Below, in pieces: positions 28,569 to 33,595 of a stretch of DNA of 33,595 bases. The translations under genes and the position numbers were made by a program. The notes under the pieces are model-generated. The model was not told the origin of the DNA and did not search any database. It saw only the letters and a list, made by a program, of their open reading frames with translations. Positions within the stretch are counted from its first letter, which is position 1. Every line of letters begins with the position of its first letter. This stretch comes from Propionibacteriaceae bacterium. Its GTDB lineage: Bacteria > Actinomycetota > Actinomycetes > Propionibacteriales > Propionibacteriaceae. The DNA lies in assembly GCA_025965155.1 (NCBI GenBank), contig JAOPXN010000108.1:1-33595 (forward strand), read 5' to 3'.

Positions 28569-30053
28569 CTAGGCGGTCGGCCGAAACGCGGAACCCATCT
28601 GATCCAGCGCTCCATCGGTGGCCGGCAGCCGGCCGCTACGGACGGCCCGTACCAGTGCGGCGTGGTCGGCCTCGGTCTGGTCGGCGTACGCGCGGGCAAA
28701 CCGGCACATGGCGAGGTCCAGCTTGTCCGACGACCCGGCATAGCCGGCGATCATGGACGCTCCGCTGGTCCGGGAATGGCCCTTCGCCAGCAGATGGCCG
28801 ACGATTCCGGCGTAGTCGGTCAGCGCCGCTGCGTCGATGGAGTCGAGCGGGATGGTGCCCTTCATGTTGCGGAACTGCCGGACGTAGTACTGGCGGCCGT
28901 CGACAGTGGTCCAGCCGAGCAGCGGGTCGCTGACCGTCTGCAGTGCCTGCTGGTACTCCACCACCCGCTGGCCTTGGTGGGCGTGCCAGGCCGACTCGCC
29001 GTGCACGTACTGGGCGAGGACCGAGCGCCGAGCCTGCTTCATCTGCAGGAAGACCACGTCGTCCGGGCTGCTGCCCTCGAGCAGCGCGACGTACGCCCGC
29101 AGCCCGACACTGCCGACGCCGACCACCTTGTGGGCGATGTCGACCAGGGTGTAGCCGCCGAGCGCTCGGCGCCAGTGCGGCGCGAGGGTGGCGAGGTAGT
29201 CGTCCAGCGCCTCGCCGATCTGCTCCGCATCGACGTCGGTGACCCGGGTGATCAGCGGCGGCTCCTCAATGATCCGCCGGCTTCCCTCGTGCTCGTAGGT
29301 GAACCGCGGCAGCGCCCGGTCACTGGTCCGGGTGCGGGCACGCTTGGCCGAGCGGGCGATCTCCTCGCGCAGCGACTTCTCGGTGGCCGTCTCGTGCAGC
29401 CGACCGACATCGAGCCGGTTGTAGGAGCGCATCAGCAGCGGCTGTTCCGCTAGGAACTGCACCTCAGCCCGGTAAGCAGCGACGCAGGACGCGACAGCGG
29501 CGTGACACTGTTCCTCCGACGAGCCGTTCTGCCGGCCGGCCACCCAGATGCTCGCCACCAGCCGGCGGAGGTCCCATTCCCAGCTGCCGGGGTGGGCCTC
29601 GTCGAAGTCGTTCAGGTCGATCACGAGCTCACCTTCGGGCGAGGCGTAGAAACCGAAGTTGCCCAGGTGGGCGTCACCGCAGATCACCGGGGTGATGCCG
29701 GTGGACGGCAGCCGCGCCACGTCCTCGGCCATCACGATGGCGGTGCCGCGGAGGAAGCCGTACGGGGACGACACCATCCGGGCCACCCGGACCGGGATCA
29801 GCCAGTCGAGCCGGCCTTCGTGGGACGTCATCACCAGCTGAACCGGGTCGGGACGGTCGGCGGGTGGGATCCACTCCCCCAGCTGCTTGCGGGGCACCTG
29901 CCGGCGCAGCGCGCGGCCCATTGCGTACCGCTCGTCTCTCGAGGTCGGGCGGCGGCGCAGCGAGCCGAACGCCTCACTGTCGGCAGAGGCAAGCACTGTG
30001 TGACTAGACGACGGCTTGACCACCACACTCCTTTCGCCGGACCGCTCGATCAC
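28569..30053 (-). CDS. DUF2252 family protein with kinase-like motifs
   Basis: The protein has up to 494 residues. It shows RDERYAMGRALRRQVPRK near the start, then ICGDAHLGNFGFY and VIDLNDFDEAHPGSWEWDL. The order Gly-Asp-x-His-x-x-Asn followed by Asp-x-Asn-Asp resembles the catalytic loop and metal-binding Asp of aminoglycoside phosphotransferase-like kinases. A conserved VVGVGSVGLRAYVALLEG lies later. The substrate is unknown. Starts are unclear: the GTG at 30053 has GGAGG twelve bases upstream, while GTGs at 30026 and 30023 follow AAAGGAG too closely. It lies 68 bases after hisS and is not part of the usual actinobacterial neighbourhood as I know it. Confidence 0.85.
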   Translation of the reverse strand: MIERSGERSVVVKPSSSHTVLASADSEAFGSLRRRPTSRDERYAMGRALRRQVPRKQLGEWIPPADRPDPVQLVMTSHEGRLDWLIPVRVARMVSSPYGFLRGTAIVMAEDVARLPSTGITPVICGDAHLGNFGFYASPEGELVIDLNDFDEAHPGSWEWDLRRLVASIWVAGRQNGSSEEQCHAAVASCVAAYRAEVQFLAEQPLLMRSYNRLDVGRLHETATEKSLREEIARSAKRARTRTSDRALPRFTYEHEGSRRIIEEPPLITRVTDVDAEQIGEALDDYLATLAPHWRRALGGYTLVDIAHKVVGVGSVGLRAYVALLEGSSPDDVVFLQMKQARRSVLAQYVHGESAWHAHQGQRVVEYQQALQTVSDPLLGWTTVDGRQYYVRQFRNMKGTIPLDSIDAAALTDYAGIVGHLLAKGHSRTSGASMIAGYAGSSDKLDLAMCRFARAYADQTEADHAALVRAVRSGRLPATDGALDQMGSAFRPTA

Positions 30054-30121
30054 CCTACCGAGGGTCCTCCGGCCGCGACTCCATTACCTCCAACTCAAGC
30101 TCCGGCACCGGCCCTGCTGGG

Positions 30122-31462
30122 TCAGCGCTGGGTCCAGGTGCTGAACACCTGCGGGTTGAGGTCTGCCTGCGGCGGCTGCCAGGCCGCCGGGTCAGCCGGG
30201 GACTGCTCCCCGGTGCGGATGTCCTTCACCTCACCGCCCTGTACGCCGCCGAACCAGACGAACGGGATACTACGGCGGTCGGCGTAGCGGATCTGCCGGC
30301 CGAACTTGTCCGCCCGGGGCGCTACCTCGGTCGGGATGCCGCGGCTCCGCAGCTGCTCGGCGACCGCGATGGCCTCGGGCCGGGTGTCCTCGGAGTCCAC
30401 CGCGACCAGAACGGCGGTGGGCACCGGCCGGGACGCCTGCAGATGACCCTTGGCGACCAGCGGGACTAGCAGCCGGGTCACACCGATGGAGAGTCCGACT
30501 CCGGGATACGTGGTCTTGCCATCGCTGGCCAGCGAGTCGTACCGGCCGCCGGAGGAGACCGAGCCGGATGACTCGAATCCCTGCAGCTCGGTCTCGTAGA
30601 CGGTGCCGGTGTAGTAGTCCAGGCCGCGGGCGATCTTCAGGTCCGCCACCAGTCGGCCGGGGACGTGCTGCCGGGCGGTCCGTACGACATCGGAAAGCAG
30701 CGCGAGCCCCTCGTCCAGCAGGTCGTTGCTCACGCCCAGCCGGCGTACCTCGTCAACGAATGACTCGTCTGCCGACGAGATCTGCGCCAGCGACACGCAG
30801 GCCTTGGCCTCGGCCTCGGTCAGGCCGGCGTCGCTGATAAGCGACTGCGTCACCCGGTCCGGACCGATCTTGTCGATCTTGTCGATGATCCGTAGCACGG
30901 CGGCGGTGTCGGTGATGCCCAGACCGGTGTAGAAGCCCTGCGCGAGCTTGCGGTTGTTGACCCGCATCAGCACCGGCGGCAGTCCGAGGTCGGTGTGCAG
31001 CCGCTCGAACGCCCCCAAGGTGACCAACGGCAGCTCGACGTCGTGGTGGGCGGCCAGCTCACCCACGTTGACGATGTCGATGTCGGCCTGGGTGAACTCC
31101 CGGTACCGGCCCTCCTGCGGGCGCTCGCCCCGCCAAACCTTCTGGATCTGGTAGCGACGGAACGGAAACTGCAACGCGTGCGCGTTCTCCAGCACGTAGC
31201 GGGCGAACGGGACGGTGAGGTCGAAGTGCAGGCCCAGGTCGTCGGTGCTGCCCGGTTCGGCGTGCAGCCGGCGGACGACGTACACCTCCTTGTCGATCTC
31301 GCCCTGCTTCGCCAGCCGGTCCAGCGGCTCAACCGCACGGGTTTCGATGGAGGCAAACCCGTGCAGCTCGAAGGTCTGCCGCAGCCGGTCGAGCACGAAC
31401 TGCTCCACGACACGCCCCTCAGGGGTGAACTCGGGGAAGCCGGACAGGGCCTTCGGTCTCAC
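30122..31462 (-). CDS. hisS: Histidine-tRNA ligase
   Basis: HisRS charges tRNA-His. The 446-residue class II enzyme has FPEFTPEGRVVEQFVLDRL at the start, motif 2 as RRYQIQKVWRGERPQEGRYR, the HisRS-specific ARGLDYYTGTVYE, and a C-terminal anticodon-binding domain. The latter is near VAVDSEDTRPEAIAVAEQLR and has a slightly extended end. The GTG start at 31462 overlaps the upstream hydrolase stop as GTGA, so the two are translationally coupled. hisS beside a glyoxalase II-like hydrolase is common in actinobacteria. Confidence 0.97.
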   Translation of the reverse strand: MRPKALSGFPEFTPEGRVVEQFVLDRLRQTFELHGFASIETRAVEPLDRLAKQGEIDKEVYVVRRLHAEPGSTDDLGLHFDLTVPFARYVLENAHALQFPFRRYQIQKVWRGERPQEGRYREFTQADIDIVNVGELAAHHDVELPLVTLGAFERLHTDLGLPPVLMRVNNRKLAQGFYTGLGITDTAAVLRIIDKIDKIGPDRVTQSLISDAGLTEAEAKACVSLAQISSADESFVDEVRRLGVSNDLLDEGLALLSDVVRTARQHVPGRLVADLKIARGLDYYTGTVYETELQGFESSGSVSSGGRYDSLASDGKTTYPGVGLSIGVTRLLVPLVAKGHLQASRPVPTAVLVAVDSEDTRPEAIAVAEQLRSRGIPTEVAPRADKFGRQIRYADRRSIPFVWFGGVQGGEVKDIRTGEQSPADPAAWQPPQADLNPQVFSTWTQR

Positions 31463-32157
31463 GTAGCGCTCCTCAGGTACTGCTCATTGAGATAGGGATT
31501 GCTGGCCCTTTCCCGGGCCATGCTGGTCTGCGGGCCGTGCCCAGGCAGCACCACCACCGAGTCCGGCAGCGGAAGCACCTTGGTTCGCAGACTTCTCAGC
31601 ATGTCGCCATGGCTACCACCTGGCAAATCAGTTCGGCCGATCGACCCGGCGAACAGTACGTCGCCGGAGAACACGATCGAGTCGACGGCGGCGTCACTGG
31701 GGTACGCGGTGCGGAACATCACCGAACCGGGCGTATGGCCCGGCGCGTGGATGGCACCGAAGGACAGTCCGGCAACGTCCACGACTGCGCCGTCGGCGAG
31801 CTCGCGCACGTCGTCCGGCTCGATGAACGTTGCAGTGGGGCTCAGCTGCTGCAGCAGCGTGGCGGCGTCTGCGCTCATCCCCCGCAGTGGGTCGGCGAGC
31901 AGCTCCCGGTCGTCGGGGTGCACCCAGCAGGTCGAGGAGTAGGACGAGCACACCGGGGTGACGGAGAACATGTGGTCGAGGTGCCCATGGGTCACCATCA
32001 CCGCCACGGGCTTCAGGCGGTGCTCGGCGACCACGTCCTGGATGCCGGAAAGGGAATCCATCCCGGGGTCGACGATGACGCATTCGGTGCCGGGACCGGT
32101 TGCGGCGACGTAGCAGTTTGTCTGCCAGGGACCGGCGGGAAACGAGGCAATCAACAC
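31459..32157 (-). CDS. Metallo-beta-lactamase fold hydrolase (glyoxalase II-like)
   Basis: The 232-residue protein has the full set of metal ligands for this fold: THGHLDHMF, HAPGHTPGSV, SGDVLFAGSIGRTDLPGG and VLPGHGPQTS. Relatives include hydroxyacylglutathione hydrolases; in an actinobacterium the thiol would more likely be mycothiol, but the substrate is not known. The GTG at 32157 lies just 30 bases from the ATG of the divergent DUF349 gene, and no ribosome binding site is evident, so the message may be leaderless. The long open frame further upstream is a shadow of the DUF349 gene. Confidence 0.9.
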   Translation of the reverse strand: MLIASFPAGPWQTNCYVAATGPGTECVIVDPGMDSLSGIQDVVAEHRLKPVAVMVTHGHLDHMFSVTPVCSSYSSTCWVHPDDRELLADPLRGMSADAATLLQQLSPTATFIEPDDVRELADGAVVDVAGLSFGAIHAPGHTPGSVMFRTAYPSDAAVDSIVFSGDVLFAGSIGRTDLPGGSHGDMLRSLRTKVLPLPDSVVVLPGHGPQTSMARERASNPYLNEQYLRSAT

Positions 32158-32187
32158 ATTATCGAGACTATCGGGCAGGATTGACCC

Positions 32188-33429
32188 ATGAACGAAGACG
32201 TAAGTCCGGCAAGTTTCGGTCGGGTGGACCCGGACGGCACGGTCTACGTACGCACTGCAGCCGGGGAACGAAGTGTCGGGCAGGTCCCCGACGTCACGGC
32301 TGAAGAGGCGCTCGGTTTCTTTGTCCGCCGATTCGAGGCGCTGGAGCTGGAGGTCTCCCTGCTGGAGACCCGGCTGGGGTCTGGCGCCTTGTCTCCCGAC
32401 GACGCGAATGCGTCCATCAAGACGGTACGGGCGGCGGTCACCGACGCCCATGCGGTCGGCGACCTCGATGGTCTGCTCGCCCGGCTCGACAAGCTGGCAC
32501 CCCTGGTGGCTGAGCAGCGGGCCGCGCGCAAGGCGGAGCGGGCCAAGCAGACGGAGGCGGCCCGCGCGGCCAAGGAGAAGTTCGTGCTGGAGGCGGAGAA
32601 GCTCGCCGCTGGCACCGACTGGCGCGGTGGGGTGAACCGGTTCCGGGCGCTGCTGGACCAGTGGAAGGCGCTGCCGAGGCTCGACCGCACCACCGACGAC
32701 GAGCTGTGGCACCGCTTTTCCAGCGCCCGTACGACGTACACCCGGCGGCGCAAGGCACAGTTCGCCCAGCAGGCCGAACAACGGGAGTCGGCCCGGGAGG
32801 TCAAGGAGCGCCTGGCGGCCGCCGCCGAGGAGCTGGCGAACTCCACCGACTGGGGGCCGACGACCGGCGCGTACCGGGACCTGATGACGCAGTGGAAGGC
32901 GGCGGGCCCCGCCCCCCGCGGTATCGACGAGGCGCTGTGGAAACGGTTCCGTGGGGCTCAGGACACCTTCTTCGCAGCCAAGCAGGCGGTCTTCGAGGAG
33001 CAGGACACTGAGTTCAAGGCCAACGCCGAGGCCAAGGAGGCACTGCTGGCCGAGGGCGAGCAGATCCTCCCGGTCCGTGACCTCGACCAGGCCAAGGCCG
33101 CCTACCGGGACCTGCTGGAGCGTTGGACAGCGATTGGCAAGGTCCCGCGGGACGCGATCCGGCCGTTGGAGAACAGGTTGCATGCCATTGAGAACGGGAT
33201 CAAACAGGCGGAGGAGGACCGCTGGAAGCGGACCAACCCCGAAGCCCGTGCCCGCGCCGAGGACACGGCAGCCAAGCTTGAGGCGCAGATCCAGGCGTTG
33301 GAGGACAAGGCCACCCGGGCAGAGGCACGCGGCGACATCAAGGCCGCCCGCGACGCCGCCAACTCCGCCAGCACCTACCGGCAGTGGCTGGAGCAGGCCC
33401 GCAAGGCGGCGAGCGACTTCAGCGGCTAA
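32188..33429 (+). CDS. DUF349 repeat protein
   Basis: The 413-residue protein is almost wholly helical and highly charged. It carries at least three DUF349 repeats with a W-containing helix: FRALLDQWKALPRLDRTTDD, YRDLMTQWKAAGPAPRGIDE and YRDLLERWTAIGKVPRDAI. A coiled coil ends the protein (KLEAQIQALEDKATRAEARG). The family is uncharacterised in most bacteria and is usually near relA and hisS in actinobacteria. The ATG at 32188 has AGGA seven bases upstream. No membrane segment or signal is present. Confidence 0.9.
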   Translation: MNEDVSPASFGRVDPDGTVYVRTAAGERSVGQVPDVTAEEALGFFVRRFEALELEVSLLETRLGSGALSPDDANASIKTVRAAVTDAHAVGDLDGLLARLDKLAPLVAEQRAARKAERAKQTEAARAAKEKFVLEAEKLAAGTDWRGGVNRFRALLDQWKALPRLDRTTDDELWHRFSSARTTYTRRRKAQFAQQAEQRESAREVKERLAAAAEELANSTDWGPTTGAYRDLMTQWKAAGPAPRGIDEALWKRFRGAQDTFFAAKQAVFEEQDTEFKANAEAKEALLAEGEQILPVRDLDQAKAAYRDLLERWTAIGKVPRDAIRPLENRLHAIENGIKQAEEDRWKRTNPEARARAEDTAAKLEAQIQALEDKATRAEARGDIKAARDAANSASTYRQWLEQARKAASDFSG

Positions 33430-33430
33430 G

Positions 33431-33479
33431 ACGGCAAGCGAGCCCGGGCGCGAAGGACGCCGGGGGACGCTGACGCCGT
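33431..33479 (+). terminator. Strong nested stem-loop after the DUF349 gene
   Basis: Starting one base after the stop codon, four successive short stems nest: ACGGC/GCCGT, AGCG/CGCT, CCCG/CGGG and GCG/CGC, around the loop CGAAGGA. No U run follows, which is common for actinobacterial terminators. It probably ends DUF349 transcription and insulates the LexA-controlled promoter just beyond. Confidence 0.6.
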
Positions 33480-33496
33480 AAATGTCAACCGACCTC

Positions 33497-33525
33497 TTGT
33501 GTTCGAACGTCTGTTCGAATACGAT
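33497..33525 (+). promoter_or_regulatory. SOS (LexA) box within a promoter
   Basis: TTGTGT (33497-33502) and TACGAT (33520-33525) are 17 bases apart. The spacer holds the palindrome TTCGAAC-GTCT-GTTCGAA (33502-33519), a perfect GAAC-N4-GTTC LexA site of the Gram-positive/actinobacterial type. LexA bound there would cover the whole promoter. The ATG at 33532 is six bases past the -10, so the transcript is probably leaderless. Confidence 0.85.
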
Positions 33526-33531
33526 TGAGTT

Positions 33532-33595
33532 ATGGACTTGGTCGGGGGAACGTCGGGCGGCGTGGACGCGACGCCGGTGGACCATGCGTTGGACC
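33532..33595 (+). CDS. 5' end of a probable DUF222/13E12-type (HNH endonuclease) gene, cut by the window
   Basis: Only 21 codons are visible, starting MDLVGGTSGGVDATPVDHAL, with no stop before the edge. The sequence alone cannot identify the product. The guess rests on context: 13E12 (DUF222-HNH) genes in mycobacteria and other actinobacteria are often preceded by LexA sites, and many start with short acidic/small-residue segments. Any other SOS gene is possible. The ATG is placed at the predicted transcription start. Confidence 0.5.
   Translation, partial: MDLVGGTSGGVDATPVDHALD

Noticed and set aside
28551-28576. Resemblance of the stretch around the DUF2252 stop to the 58-bp repeat (ACTGGTC and CTCCGCGC blocks)
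   Set aside because: The match needs gaps and covers part of a coding end, so it is likely chance.

Overview
The window looks like a chromosomal stretch of a high-G+C actinobacterium. This rests on an actinobacterial integration host factor (mIHF), DUF6167 and DUF948 membrane proteins next to alaS, a mycothiol-type maleylpyruvate isomerase-like (MDMPI) protein, an actinobacterial type SOS box (GAAC-N4-GTTC), frequent GTG starts, and a conserved actinobacterial gene order from hisS/alaS/aro/efp/nusB through car/pyr/mihF/gmk/rpoZ/coaBC to metK. A fused shikimate kinase/dehydroquinate synthase and a probable DUF222 gene would suit Propionibacteriales or relatives, but I cannot fix the genus. No rRNA, tRNA, CRISPR or insertion sequence was seen.

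Layout. (1) 21-10378, minus strand: a pyrimidine/nucleotide/cofactor operon read carA-carB-pyrD-pyrF-mihF-gmk-rpoZ-coaBC-metK, with many 1-4 base stop/start overlaps. (2) 10379-10861: a 483-base gene-free stretch with a candidate hairpin over the carA ribosome binding site, a 58-bp tandem repeat joined to a 51-bp imperfect palindrome, and an AT-rich promoter. (3) 10862-13678, plus strand: a MarR regulator and a DHA2-type MFS exporter with a long Wag31/DivIVA-like cytoplasmic tail. This pair sits where related genomes usually carry pyrR-pyrB-pyrC (and often bldD). (4) 13684-20897, minus: nusB, efp, an MDMPI-like protein, then the shikimate cluster aroKB-aroC-aroE with mltG and ruvX. (5) 20932-27742, minus: alaS, two small membrane proteins, rarA, aspS. 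(6) 27891-33429: a secreted/anchored TIMP-like protein (+), a DUF2252 protein (-), hisS and a glyoxalase II-like hydrolase (-), and a DUF349 protein (+). (7) 33430-33595: a strong stem-loop, then a LexA-controlled promoter and the first 21 codons of a probable DUF222/13E12-type gene that runs off the window.

Functionally the window is mostly housekeeping: UMP synthesis, GMP kinase, RNA polymerase omega, CoA and SAM synthesis, chorismate synthesis, three aminoacyl-tRNA synthetases, EF-P, NusB, and recombination factors. The accessory interest lies in the MarR-MFS insertion with its repeats, an EF-P with an unusual tip loop (PGKGN rather than the actinobacterial PGKGP), an AspRS with residues typical of non-discriminating enzymes, a 22-bp inverted repeat straddling the end of aroKB, and the SOS-controlled, apparently leaderless gene at the right edge.
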